From the NCBI GenBank assembly GCA_948146395.1, contig OX411552.1, forward strand, positions 49,776,258 to 49,840,257: a stretch of DNA of 64,000 bases, in the 5' to 3' direction. Below, in pieces: positions 1-12,449 of the stretch. Source of the stretch: Fragum whitleyi (taxonomy: Eukaryota; Mollusca; Bivalvia; Cardiida; Cardiidae). Every line of letters begins with the position of its first letter. The stretch's first letter is position 1. Below the pieces are notes generated by a model. It saw only the letters and a program-made list of their open reading frames with translations, did no database searches and had not been told where the DNA came from. Both the position numbers and the translations under genes were made by a program.

Positions 1-779
1 TTTTGACCATGTTACTTCAAAGTACCAGAGAGTAAAGAATCTTTTAACCAAAAATAAAACAGAAAAAACGCCTCTGTGGATGGGTTGGACTAAAATACAA
101 AATGGACGGCATGGCATGAAATGGGAATAAATAGACCTTCTGACGACAAAATTCCTCGTGTGAAATTCCTATTTTTATGGATCAATTAATTTTTTAAAGA
201 TTATTTAACAAACCGTTGTAAGAAATACAGAGATTTATCTATTCTGTTATCAATGACTGACGATTAAATATACTCCTTGTTGTCAAACAGATTTCTTTAT
301 TCACAATATTTACTATTCAGGTTTCTTCATATAGTCTTATATCAAGCTGATATAGCTCGATTATATATTATTATGATATTTCAATAAATCAATGAGATGA
401 TTTCCTCACATCTTAAAAAGTCATAATTATGATAATGGCCTCTGAATAGCAAGTGCAAAATGGACATTCGGATGTTGAAATGGAGTTTATTCTAGACTAA
501 AATGATAGGTTAATATTGTGTAACCGAATTTTTTACTTAAGAAAAGAAGGCTCATTGAATAAGAGTTGCATTAAAGTATTATTGAAAATGGTAATCCTCT
601 GTAATACCTGAAGTTCTTGGTTAAAGAAAAATAGCAAATGGATTTTGAAGGTGGTGAGATGGGCTTCACCTTTTGAAAAACGAACAATATGAGTGAGATC
701 AATAATCAATAAATCAAACAATAAACTATCTAATACACAATTTTAAGCAAAAAATCTATCATTTTTTTTCTATTTATAA
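1..779. other. AT-rich sequence, nothing recognised
   Basis: No gene, no familiar repeat and no long frame with domain character is seen here. Confidence 0.5.
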
Positions 780-1840
780 GGTTTATTACATACAAGATAC
801 AAGATTTCATTCAGAAAACCATCACTACAAAGTAGGTGTCCTCCATCAAACATGTCAAAACATAGTGTAATACAATATCAATGAATGATAACTAGCAATT
901 TATCATGAAATATCTAAGAATGATAGCTAGCAACTTATCATGAAATATCTAAGAATGATAGCTAGCAACTTATCATGAAATATCTGAAGTTTTTAGAGGT
1001 TTTGATAAACTCACAAACATATTTTGTTTCCTCTAATGTTTCTGGGTTCATAAGGTGACAGAAAATTTTAAATGAGTTGGCTTCTAGATCATGGTAGTCA
1101 ATATGAAGCTTTTGAAATAAAATTGCTCTTGATGCAGAGTACTTTTGACAGTAAAGCATGAAATGTACTTCATCATCTAATTTATTGCAGGAATTGCATA
1201 GTCTTTCATCATGAGGGATCTGAGGTCTAAAATAGCGACCTTGTTCAATAAGTAATTTATGAGCACTTATACTAAGTTGAGAATATTCCCTCGTTTTTTC
1301 TTTTGGAAGTCCAAATGACAAATATTTCTGCAAAGAGAAATTCATGTAAATGTTTGAGAAAGTATGTAGTTTGTTACAACGACTCGACCTTTCAGGTAGA
1401 AAATTTACACATAAGGTTATCAATCCCTGAATACCATGATAAGTAGCCATCTCGAGATAATACTCTGTCTACTTCAATAGTTTCCATTAGTAAACGATCA
1501 TCTGGAAGCTGAGATAAACATGAATAATATTTGAGCGACTGACCAAAGAGAAAGTTGAAGATTGGTTCTCTGCCAAATTCAAGTCTAGAGGCAAAGTTAG
1601 AGGCCTTTTTATGCACTCCTAATAAATATTTACAAAATCTATTATGAATTTTCTCAAATGGTAAATAGTCAAGAGAGTTCAATTTCGTGGCATAGTCGCT
1701 AATCCAAATTTCAGTCCCATATGATAAAATGGGCTATATGAGAGTATCAAATAGCTTAAACTTTAAGGAATTGTTAATTGAATCATTATCAAAAATATTT
1801 GATTTTAAAGCAAAAATTGCTTTGACCAACATCTAAATTT
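780..1840 (-). mobile_element. LINE remnant A (C-terminal reverse transcriptase ORF, 3' end)
   Basis: Decayed non-LTR retrotransposon. Reading on - from about 1840: KLFDTLI, an in-frame TAG, PILSYGTEIW (thumb region), then FEKIHNRFCKYLLGVHKKASN (1392-1682). A frame change leads to ISAHKLLIEQGRY and a Cys/His knuckle (LCNSCNKLDDEVHFMLYCQKY) in 962-1450. These are typical of the C-terminus of Jockey/CR1-like LINE ORF2. The 3' end falls near 780. It is dead because of the stop and the frameshift. Confidence 0.75.
884..989. repeat. 36-bp tandem repeat, 3 copies
   Basis: Three nearly identical units (GATAGCTAGCAACTTATCAT...) in the 3' region of LINE remnant A, beginning near 884, 919 and 954. Confidence 0.8.
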
Positions 1841-2455
1841 TGATGACCATATAACAAAAATTACCAAAAAGGCACAGAGAACACTTGCTTTGATTAATAT
1901 ACCGGTATAAATAAACCATTTGAATGTCCAGACGAAGAGATGTTTTTAATCAGAACTATTCTTGAATATGGTTCATGGTCTCCTTACCTTAAAAAGCATA
2001 ACACAAAGATTGAAGATATCCAAAGGCAGGCAACTAAGCTTGTTTCATCTATTTCCCATCAGAGCTATAAAGAATGTTTTAAGAAACAAGGACTAACAAC
2101 ACTTGAATACTGACATGGTCCAAATCTATAAGTCACTCACTGCACAAATTTGACAATTTGAACTGGGAGAGCATGTTAACTCTTGCTCAAGACGATCTTC
2201 GTGGTCATTATTTGAAATTTAAACCTAAGAAATGCCTTCTTAACATCAGATTGAACGCCTTTAGTCAATGTTCAGTGAAACTTGCTGTGTTTAAAAAAGC
2301 AAGAAAACTTTTTCTTTGATATTGTTGGGTAGTTTATTGAGAAATAATAGTAGAATATCACTTGATAAACTCACTGCTTAACTTGAAACTAGCCTCAGTG
2401 AAAAGACTATCTCTGCTGACAGTATCAATAAATTCAAAACATTTACTTACGGCTG
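1822..2455 (+). mobile_element. LINE remnant B (reverse transcriptase C-terminus)
   Basis: On +: LNFDDHITKITKKAQRTLALI (to 1905), then ILEYGSWSPYLKKHNTKIEDIQ and ATKLVSSISHQSYKE (1957-2110), then GHYLKFKPKKCLLNIRLNAFS. This order (thumb, ILEYxSxxWSPY motif, tail with RGHxLK) is that of LINE reverse transcriptases. It is broken by frameshifts and a stop. It abuts remnant A head to head, both 5'-truncated. Confidence 0.7.
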
Positions 2456-3452
2456 AGATGTGGAACTGTAAGAAATTTCACCAACCTTCTATTAAGTGCA
2501 CTCATAGACTATGAGCCAGTATACACCCCCCCTCCCCCCCCAGGGGGAATTTTCGGGACTATGTTTTTTTGAAAGCCCAATGTCTAACGAGTATATTCTG
2601 AAAGTCTGCAACTTGGCTGTTGGGGCTTTTAGGAGTTATTGAGGTCAAAGGTCAACAAGTGCACTTTTTCTATGAAAGAATAAATGAGCTGGATTTGAAA
2701 TGGTATATTCAACTATCTTTTCATGAAATTGAGCAGGAAATGGTTCTAGATGAATCACTAAATATTTTTCTGCTGGGAAATTTCATTTTAGGGTAATTTT
2801 ATGATAATTTTAATGAAATCAAAGTACTGAAAGTACTGAAATCGGTTCATATATAAGAGATTAAACCATAGATTATAGGCCATTTCAGACCAAAGGAGGA
2901 TTTTTTCCTTATATTTTCCCATCAACTTAAACAATAATTTGCCTGAAGGTAATTTGTATCATTTGTCATTTGATTTCTATTGTATTTGTTGGTTTTAAAG
3001 CTTAAGTCAGCCAGTGCATTTAAATGAATATTATATATTTACGTAGATAAATTGAAAGGAAAACTTGGGGTTTTTTTTTCAAGTTTCTACGAATAAAATA
3101 CGTTTTGAGGCAACTTTAACAACTCAAAATTATTGAAAGTATCAACTGTGGCAGCTTTGAGAGTGAACTGCATCTTCATAGATTTAATCAAAGAACTGAA
3201 ATGACTGTATATCTTTGCTTATATACATGTTCAAACATAGGGAATACGCTTTTTCATTCTTAAAAGTGGAACACCCCTTTTCCTTTCTTTTATATCTTGT
3301 GTTCCTTGTAAAAGTTCATGTTGGTGTCAGATTGTGTCCACTGTAGTTGTGCTTTATATTAGTTTAGGTATATATATAAAAGCATTATAGATTTACTTGT
3401 ATGTATAATGAAAGTATAGATAAAATGGGACAAAAGCTAGATTTTGCGGGTT

Positions 3453-4317
3453 TTTAGCTCCACTGGCTGAAAGCCACTGGGGCTATTGTCATGGCGTTGT
3501 GTCCGTCGTCCGTCCATCCGTCCGTCCGTCCGTGCGTTCGTAAACTTTTTCTTTAAAAATCTTTTCCTCAGAAACTACTGGATGAATTTCAACCAAACTT
3601 CACAGGAATGATCCTTGGGTGACCCTCATTCAAAGTTGTTCAAGAAATTTTGATCCAATGAAAAACATGGATTTAATGGGCGTGGCTAATTTCCAAATAT
3701 GGTAAAAAGTGACTTTTCTCAGATTCTAAGTGATAGATACCAATTAAATTTTACATGAATGATCCTTGGGTGACCCTTTATCAGTCTACCAAAATTTATT
3801 GTGATCGGATGAAAAATATGCATTTTATGGGCGGAGGTCATTTCTCTATATGTTATATAGTGGAAACCTTAAAAATCATTTTCTCATAATGTAATCCATG
3901 GTTATCAACCTAATTTCACTGGAATGATCAATGGGTGACCTTTCATCAGTGTACCAAAAATTATTGTGATCGGATGAAAAATATGCATTTTATGGGCGTA
4001 GGTCATTTCTCTATATGTTATATAGTGGAAACTTTAAAAATCATTTTCTCATAATGTAATCGATGGATATCAACCAAATTTCACTGGAATGATCCTTGGG
4101 TGACCTTTTATCAGTCTACCAAAAATTATTGTGATCAGATGAAAAGTTTGTATTTTATGGGCGGAGGTCATTTCTCTATATGTTATATAGTGGCATTTTT
4201 GAAAATCATTTCAACATCAGTAGAACCCAAAATATCTTAAAATCTAGTCAACATTAGATTTGCTTTTTCAAGAATTTCAAGCCTGTGGAGCGACTCAAGC
4301 CATTCATGGCTTTCTAG
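3453..4317 (+). mobile_element. Helitron-like element family H1, copy 1
   Basis: Starts TTTTTAGCTCCACTGGC, followed by a CCGT microsatellite and by ~165-bp internal tandem units (GGGCGGAGGTCATTTCTC at 3829, 3994 and 4159). It ends with the hairpin AAGCCAT-TC-ATGGCTT and TCTAG. Non-coding. The architecture fits non-autonomous Helitron/Helentron (HINE-type) elements. Confidence 0.75.
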
Positions 4318-5438
4318 TTTTTAGCTCCACTGGCTGAAAGCCACTGGGGCTATTGTCATGGCGTTGTGTCCGTCGTGCGTCCGTCCGTCTGTGCGTGCGT
4401 GCGTGCGTCCGTCCGGTCGTAAACTTTTCTTTAAAAATCTTCTCCTCAGAAACTACTGGATGGATTTCAACCAAACTTCACAGGAATGATCCTTTGGTGA
4501 CCCTCTTTCAAAGTTGTTCAAGAAATTTTGATCCAATGAAAAACATGGATTTAATGGGCGTGGCTAATTTCCAAATATGGTAAAATGTGAGTTTTCTCAG
4601 ATTCTAATCAATGGATACCAATTAAATTTTACATGAATGATCCTTGGGTGACCCTTTATCAGTCTACAAAAAATCATTGTGATCGGATGGAAAATATGCA
4701 TTTTATGGGCGGAGGTCATTTCTCTATATGTTATATAGTGGAAACTTTAAAAATCATTTTCTCAGAATGTAATTTATGGATATCAACCAAATTTCACTGG
4801 AATGATCCTTGAGTGATCCTTTATCAGTCTACAAAAAATCATTGTGATTGGATGAAAAATATGCGTTTTATGGGCGGAGGTCATTTCTCTATATGTTATA
4901 TAGTGGAAACTTTGAAAATCTATTTCTCAGAATGTAACTGATGGATATCAACCAAATTTCACTGGAATGATCCTTGAGTGATCCTTTATCAGTGTACCAA
5001 AAATTATTTTGATTGGATGAAAAATATGCATTTTATGGGCAGAGGTCATTTCTCTATATGTTATATAGTGGAAAATTTGAAAATCATTTTCTCAGAATAT
5101 GATTGTTGGATATGTGGAGGTCAATTCTCAATATGTTAAATAGTGGAAACTATGAAAAACATTTTCTCAGAATGTAACTGATGGATATCTATCAAACATT
5201 TTTGGTATGATCTTTGGGTGACCCATTATCATGCAGCCAAAAATTATTTTTATTTGATGAAAAATATGTCTTTTAATAGCAGAGGTCATTTCTCTATCTG
5301 TTATATAGTTGAAACTTTGAAAATCATTTTCATCATCAGTAGAACTCCAAATATCTAAAAATCTAGTCAAAAACATTTATTTTCTTTTACAAGAATTTCA
5401 AGCCTGTGGAGCGACTCAAGCCATTCATGGCTTTCTAG
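4318..5438 (+). mobile_element. Helitron-like element family H1, copy 2
   Basis: Begins directly at the CTAG end of copy 1 and has the same start, CCGT/GCGT microsatellite, ~165-bp units (4709, 4874, 5039) and hairpin-TCTAG end. The last units are degenerate. Confidence 0.75.
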
Positions 5439-5763
5439 TTTGGTTCAGCCTTTATCCTATATATTCTTTGGTTGTCGCCATCTGAGTGCGTTTAAATTTC
5501 AAAGTCCTAGTTATGCCTATGGAAATTGCTAGTTTCAATCACCAATTCAGCTAGTCTTGTAATCCAAACTCATTGGTAGATCCAGAGGGTGTTCTAAAAA
5601 TCAATTAATTGATGGTATGGTGCCCTAGTTTCAACCATATCTTACTTCGACCATAGTTCTTGTTTTCACTTTTATCTCTAGAGATTTGAATTCGGCATGC
5701 GAGTTACCATGTGAATTTATTAATCATATAAATATGAATAAACTCAGAACAAAAAAATTACCC

Positions 5764-6790
5764 ACAGTCATGGCGAAGACCGTCGGACATGTCCGACAAA
5801 AATCCCCTAGGTCTGGTAAAATGTACCATATTGTCAGTCCGAATGTCCGACACTATTTTCTGGGCAGAAAAATCTGTTTTAACAGTAAATCCAAACTTTC
5901 ACTCAAGAAATCATTTTTTCTGGTCAACTTTCTCACGAAAACAAACTTTGATTTTAAACTTTACATAGGTCTAGATTTCATCAATTAATAGTTCCTCTAC
6001 AACTTTCGGCACCGCTAGAATATGCAAATTCTCTTTTACAAATTGTACCAATTAAGAGAAAGAAGAGATGATTTAAGGATCCAATTTAGAAAGAATTATT
6101 GGTAGCTAGTCTTATCTTACCTGAATTTTTTGTATTTTTTCAATTTCAAAGGCACACAGACTAAAATTAAATTCTGCTTATTCGTTCCCAAGAATGTTTA
6201 GTTTAGTTTAAATCTATTTATTTTACATCGATTGGGAAACAAGTTCTTACAACTTAGATTAATCCCTCTCGATTCTGCCTCCTGGAAAATTCACCAGTAC
6301 TCGCGCGGAATGTGTGGGCCAATGCAAGAACCAAGATCGATAGCCGCTCCTGGGAATCGAACTCAGGACCTTTGGGTTAAGAGGCCGACGCTCTACCTCT
6401 AGACCACGGACACCACGAATGTTCGACCCATCAAATTATGTCTTTCTTATTTTAATGAAAAAAACACTAATGACTGTTACCTTTTGACTTGAAAAGACAT
6501 TTTTTAAAATTCTGAAAATATGTGAAGCTCTGTTTATCTCAGAATCTTTGTTTTTAAATCAAAGCACTGAAAACACTGACAGAATGAGAGGACTTTGACA
6601 AGCTAGTTAGGCCTTTAATTGTATTGCTACTAATTTTATAAGTTTTCTTTCTCAATGAGGAAACACTACAATGATGATATTATTTGCCCCCTTAAATGTT
6701 CGGTCTGACAGGTCCGACTTCGGTCTGACAGTTTTTCAAGGACTGTCAGACCGACTGTCTGACAAATTTTCTAGGTCCTTTGCCATGTCT
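5764..6790. mobile_element. GTCGGAC foldback element, copy A (with a SINE inside)
   Basis: Imperfect inverted ends (CATGGCGAAGACC / GGTCCTTTGCCATG) and GTCCGAC/GTCTGACAG palindromic motifs. The body matches copy B at 17044-17812. It is flanked by TTACCC and TACCC direct repeats. Interrupted by the SINE at 6199-6416. Confidence 0.65.
6199..6416 (-). mobile_element. tRNA-derived SINE with 7-bp target duplication
   Basis: On -: a tRNA-like head (GTCTAGAGGTAGAGCG, GAGTTCGATTCC) then a 3' body ending in TAAAATAAATAG. Flanked by GAATGTT at 6192-6198 and 6417-6423. The undisrupted site is present in element copy B (CAAGAATGTTCGACCC), proving the insertion. Confidence 0.85.
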
Positions 6791-6879
6791 GTACCCAATG
6801 ATGTTTAAAGAGGTTGTATAATATATTTTGATCTGATGGCACAGTTTTACCTATTTTTCTTATTCAAAACATTTCCTAG

Positions 6880-7475
6880 TTCGACCCCCGATGGCGGAAC
6901 TCAATCTCTCTGACTTTTTGTCTCTCACCAATGGGTTGATAATCGTAGACCTATGTGAGATAGCAGCTGAAGGCTAGGAAAGGATGTCGAGGTTAAACTG
7001 GTGAGAGAAATACCAGGAAACCATTGTTAGGTGCTCCAGCCGCTGCAATATACCGGTAACTGAAATAATGTTGAAAGCAGCGTTCAGCGGTGTGGAAATA
7101 CGAGTTTTCTCCACTTGTCCCTGGACAAGTAAACGCGGATTTTCTACTCGTCCAGAATCAAAATGAACTTGTTCGCTAAAGAGTAAATAGAAAAAATGAA
7201 AAAAAAACATTGCCTTTTGATGAAGAAAATGCTGGTATGCAGCATTTTCTTCATTAAAAACAATGTTTTCTACCCAATGATATGAACATTAGGATGATTT
7301 CTCTCTTAATTCTTTTAAGTAACATTCCAAGATTTGCCCTGGTATTTACTTGTCCTTTGACAAGTGGCTTAGAAAAATTTACTTGTCCTCAAGTACAAAA
7401 GCCCGAGTCAGACAAGTCGGGCATGGGAATTCCACACCCCAGGCGTTAAACTCAATTCAATCAATCAAAAACCAA
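6880..7475 (+). mobile_element. tRNA-derived SINE (3' part), split by a MITE
   Basis: Matches the SINE at 51460: TTCGACCCCCGATGGCGG, CTCTCACCAATGGGTTGATA, ending GCGTTAAACTC and ATTCAATCAATCAA. The MITE at 7085-7442 sits within GCGTT|AAA, with GCGTT present on both sides. Confidence 0.8.
7085..7442. mobile_element. CAGGGGTGTGG foldback MITE, copy 1 (hAT-like)
   Basis: Ends CAGCGGTGTGGAAA / TTCCACACCCC. Internal hairpin GAAGAAAATGC...GCATTTTCTTC and several ACTTGTCC...GGACAAGT motifs. Inserted in a SINE. Confidence 0.75.
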
Positions 7476-7718
7476 ACATTTCCTTAGAAATAAAGCACTT
7501 ATTTTACATACACATTCAGAATAAGAATCAAAGATGTATATGCCTGTAACTGTTTATCTAATATTTGTGGACAGCTTTTAACTCTTGCCATGCTGAACCC
7601 AGAATGTTCCTGCTTTGGCAGGAGCTATAGACAAACACCAGCCTGCACATATGTGCAGTCTGATGTTAGTCTACACCACCTTTTTCTCACTTTCAAACCA
7701 GAATTGTCAACATATTTA

Positions 7719-8504
7719 GTTTTTAGCTCCACTGGCTGAAAGCCAATGGGGCTATTGTCATGGCGTTGTGTCCGTCCGTTCGTAAACTTTTCTTTAAAAA
7801 TCTTCTCCTCAGAAACTACTAAATGAATTTCAACCAAACTTCACAGGAATGATCCTTGGGTGACCCTCTTTTAAAGTTGTTCAAGAAATTTTGATCCAAT
7901 GAAAAACATGGATTTAATGGGCGTGGCTAATTTCCAAATATGGTAAAAAGTGAGTTTTCTCAGATTTTAACGGATGGATACCAATGAAATTTTACATGAA
8001 TGATCCTTGTGTGGCCCTTTATCAGTCTACAAAAGATTATTTAAATCGGATGAAAAATATTCATTTTATGGGCGGAGGTCATTTCTCTATATGTTATATA
8101 GTGGAAACTTTGAAAATCATTTTCTCACAATGTAAGTGATGGATATGAACCAAATTTCACTGGAATGATCCTTGAGTGAGCCTTTATTAATCTTCCAAAA
8201 ATAATAATAATCAGATGAATAATATGCATTTTATGGGCGGAGGTCATTTTAAATGATGGATACCAATGAAATTTTGTATGAATGGTCCTTGAGAGACCCT
8301 CTATCAGTCTACCAAAGATTATTGTGATCAGATGAAAGTATGCATTTTATGGGGAGATGTCATTTTCTATATGTTATGTAGTTGAAACTTTGAAAATCAT
8401 TTTCAACACCAGTAGAATCTAAAATATCTTAAAAGTCAAAACTATTATTGCTTTACAAGAATTTCAAGCCTGTGGAGCGACTCAAGCCATTCATGGCTTT
8501 CTAG
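7719..8504 (+). mobile_element. Helitron-like element family H1, copy 3
   Basis: Start TTTTTAGCTCCACTGGC with a short CCGT tract, degenerate ~165-bp units, end hairpin AAGCCATTCATGGCTT and TCTAG|TTT. Confidence 0.75.
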
Positions 8505-10499
8505 TTTATTTACATAAGCACTTAATCACAGTTTCTAATAATTAAAACAGTTACTCACTGTCATTTGAATATTGAATGGTTTAAGCTTTAAAGCACATAA
8601 CTATTACTTTTTTATAGATCAAAGTACTGAAAGCACTGAATGTCAAAGATAAAAAAGAAACCAAATTTTTATCTCTTAAGAGTCAAATCCATTTTTCTTT
8701 AGTCTAACAACAGTTATCACAATTGTGTGAGTCTAGAAGGGGGGCATGGGGACATGGGCTTTCTTGAATGTAAAATGGAATTCTTTCTAACCAACTCTTT
8801 GCCCATTAAGTGGATTTGATTATTTTCAATATTCAAACCTTAATGGAAAATTTATGTTTCCAATGGATATTCACATTATTACATTTTGCAAACTTGTTTC
8901 TGATGTACTGAATGCTATTTTGTTTCTCAAAATTTGTTTTTGTAAAAAACATTTCATCAGAAAATTCATATTTTGTTTCTGTGTCTTAAGGCATATAGCC
9001 AATATTTTTGGAAGATGACCAGCCTTTCCAGCAGATAAAAAGCAAGGGGCCTGGTAGGTCCTGTAAATTGCATAGCTAGACTGAATATCAGTATCAAAAT
9101 TTAAGTTTATATGAATCCTTTTGTGAAACTTTTTCATGAAAAATTATCATTTATATAGAAGCTGGTCAAAATGATGACTACATCAGCTATAAATTAATAC
9201 TATTGATACTTATTAAAGAGCTCACAAACATTTTTTTTTTAAAAAAAGTCACATGTTTTTCTTAAAATGTATGTGCAGAAATCATTTTTTATCAATGGCT
9301 CATTGAAGATTTTTTAGTTTATAATCTTTTTAATATGCTTTGTGTGTGGACATAAGCACTGTTAGCATAAAGATTTTTTTTTGCTTACATTGCACACAGA
9401 TCACCCCAATTTACTCTTCAATCTAACAAATATATGTTTATTTAATTTCTGAAATAAATTATCTTGTAAGATGAGCATAAACATTTTCAGTTTGGTAAGT
9501 GTGAATGAGATATATATTTGAGGCTTTTTGTTCATTCACAAATTCTATAGTGAAATCTAAACCTCCAAATATAAATTTTTGTGGCCTCCCCATACTCTCT
9601 TCTTGCCAGATTTTGAATGCAAAATTCTGTAAAAAGGTCTATCAAAATACGATAAAGCTCTTGTCCAGGATGTCCACCATGACTTGAATTTAACATAAGT
9701 GTTTGTTTTCTGTTTCTTGCCAATTTTGATAATATCATTAATTTATATATAAATATAGATCATACTGAGTGCAAATTAGTAATCACTTAAATTTTGATGA
9801 AATTCTCTAAGGTTATGTTGCAATACTGTTGATATTTTGAAACTGATGGAACGAAATCCTTGTGAAAATAGAATTCTTGTTTTTTTACCTGCTTGACTCA
9901 TTGTTCTCACACAAGGTTTTTTTTTCATTTTCAAATCCCCTGTCCTTTTCCATCAAAATGTTAATGCTCATGACTTAATATTTGATTTAACTTAAATTTC
10001 ATTTGTAATTCTAATGCAATTTTTACGATATTGAGGCTTAAGACAATACATGAAGTTTTATGGAAACAAAGAGAAGCTTTGAAAAGAGATGTTTACAGAA
10101 ACTCTAGATGTATCTTTTCTCTAAGACAAAGGAAAATTCATTGACCATATTCCAATATCATTTTACAAACCCCATTTATAAAAGAGTATGTGATGACCAT
10201 CAGTTTGAATTAGCATTAAGCTTTGTCAACTGGTATCGTTATAAGGTTATAATGTTAAGAGATTGAATGGTTTACTATTTAGCACCCATTTATATATCAA
10301 TTTAGATATGATGCCCATTTTGTGTATGAAAACCAGTCATGAAATGCTAATTGTATTATGTCAATCCTCTTTGACCTGTTTCACTAATTGATGTAGGATA
10401 TTTTCATAGTGGAAAAAAATTCCTTGGTAGAAGACTTTTTTGCCAGATTTCAAAGCTTTCGGTACATTGCTTTGTACAAAATGAATCCAACAAATATAC
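8505..10499. other. AT-rich non-coding stretch
   Basis: One CAAAGTACTGAAAGCACTGA motif at about 8622; otherwise no gene or familiar repeat is recognised. Confidence 0.5.
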
Positions 10500-11940
10500 A
10501 CAAATCAGTTCAAATCTGAATAACTTTTTAACTAGAATTAATCATGATGTTCAGAATATTGAACAAACCACAGAACGAACATTACTGACAAAGGGATAAG
10601 ATATGCAATTAGGGTAATTTATATAAGGAAATAAAAGTAAATTGAAAAAGAAATTCAAGATTATAAAGGAGCAAATCATATTTCGGTACTTTCAGTGCTT
10701 TGAATTTCAACAAATAAGCCTGTTCTCTTCAAAAATGTCTTGAAACTTTTATGAATTTGAATCACCTGTTCATTGAATTGAATCATGACGTTCAGAATAT
10801 TGTACAAACCAAATAACAAATATTGCTGGCAAAAGAGTGAGACATTACTTAACAAATGGAGTGAATTTGTCACAATAGCTCCCCTTTACCAGATTTTTTT
10901 ATCAATTATGAAGAAAAGCTAAGGTAAGCAAAACTAAAAATTGCACATATGACAATTATATGTATAACAATTATAAGTAAATTTGAATGGATTGGAATGG
11001 ATTGGAAAATAAATTCCTGTGTATATTGTGTTAAAACCTTTATAATAAAAAAGTCATATTTTGGTACTTTCAGTGCTTTAATTAGCTAAAATTAACTTAT
11101 ATGTTTACAGTTGGCTTGAACCTTTTTTGTAATTGTGTATTTTATTGAATGATTACATGCTGAACATGATCACTCCAAATTACAATAATGACAATAAGTT
11201 GTACTAATATATAGTAAAGTTATAACACTGGCATACTCAGGCCATTATAGTAATCACATATTGGGCACATTTAAGCAAGGAATGTTAAAATCTTTGTTCA
11301 AATGCTTGAAGGTATCCTCCAGCAGGTCTAGACTAATATAATAATTGGAAAGGGAAGCAGAAAAACCTTTTAAATCATGTAAAATCTATATAAGCAAAAA
11401 ACGTCGGTTTTCAGTACTTTCAGTGCTTTGATTTGCTAAGAATAAACCTGATATGTGCTCAAATGCCCTGAAACTTTTCTTTTTTATTTACCTTTAAGAA
11501 TCATGTAATTTAAAATATAATTAACATCAAATAAAAACATATATTTACAAATGGTGAAATATGAATAATAGTATAGTTATAGCTTTGGCTTGATCATGCC
11601 ATGGCTTTAATCAGTTTTTGAACAAAATTTAAGCAGGAAATGTCTAATAAACTTTGCTTGTTGGCTTCAAGGTATCTTCTAGCATGCTTAGAATAAAAGA
11701 AAATATTGTTAAAGACAGAAAAAATCTTTTTAAATCTTGATAAAATCTTTATTAGCAAAGAAAATTGTTGATTTTCGGTACTTTCAGTGCTTTGATTTGC
11801 CCAAAGCCTCTCTGAAAATCACACAAATGTGTTTAATCTTTGAAATAATGTTTTGGGTATTGAATTATGTTGAAAAGGGCCCAAAGAAATTATCAAATCA
11901 ACAAAATAAATATACATTTCTGACTAAGGTTAAGATTTAA
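10500..11940. repeat. ~360-bp tandem array with GGTACTTTCAGTGCTTTGA motif
   Basis: The motif occurs at about 10685, 11058, 11410 and 11777 (spacing 373, 352, 367). It is followed by partly conserved text (TTCAGAATATTG, CAAATATTGCTGGCAAA). Inverted single copies lie at 2822 and 8622. No coding capacity. Confidence 0.7.
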
Positions 11941-12220
11941 ATTATTGTGCACTGGGTGACCTTTGACCTCAATAATTCCTAAAAGCCCCAACCGCCAAGT
12001 TGCAGACTTTCAGAATATACTTGGTAGACATTGGGCTTTCAAAAAATCATAGTCCCGAAAATTCCCCCTGAGGGGGGAGGAATCACCCCACTGGCCCATA
12101 GCCTATCATGAGACATAAGCTTGTGATAATTAACTAGCTTAGAGAATTTTTGACAAAGTTTTATTCAAGAGAGGTGTCATTACAGATTACACTCTACATT
12201 CTGACCCAAAGACCCAGGTA

Positions 12221-12440
12221 GCCGTCATCATAGCGCTGTTGGTAGGGCATCATACTGTCAATCTAGAGGTCCCAGGTTCAATCCCCAACGGCGGCACTCA
12301 TCCTTTCTGACTATTTCAAACAAACAAATCAGGTATCCAGGTAATTTGCTGTTGGTAGCATGTCAGACTGTCAATCTAGAGGTCCTGGGTTTGATCCCCA
12401 ATCACTCATCCTTTCTGACTTTTTCAAACAAACAAACAAA
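12221..12440 (+). mobile_element. Two tRNA-like SINE heads in tandem
   Basis: TAGCGCTGTTGGTAGGGCAT with GGTTCAATCCCC (12275), and about 110 bp later GCTGTTGGTAGCATG with GGTTTGATCCCC. Each is followed by CACTCATCCTTTCTGACT and a CAAACAAA run. They resemble polymerase III A and B boxes but do not fold as a complete tRNA. Confidence 0.6.
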
Positions 12441-12449
12441 CCATATATC

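Larger units (their letters stand above)
2503..12112. repeat. 9.6-kb interval bounded by ~150-bp inverted repeats
   Basis: Left end 2503-2670 (GGGGGAATTTTCGGGACTATG, GAGGTCAAAGGTCAAC) recurs inverted at 11950-12112. Both ends begin CTCAT and include GAAAGTCTGCAACTTGGCGGTTGG-like sequence. Inside each end, about 160-290 bp on, comes the motif CAAAGYACTGAAAGTAC. Either one large non-autonomous element or two dispersed copies in opposite orientation. Confidence 0.55.

Noticed and set aside
884..989. CRISPR-like array
   Set aside because: Three directly adjoining 36-bp units without spacers in a eukaryotic LINE tail.
6335..6416. tRNA gene
   Set aside because: A- and B-box-like text is present but the arms do not pair as a tRNA, and it is the head of a SINE with target duplications. 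The same holds at 12221, 40500, 51460, 60415 and 62100.
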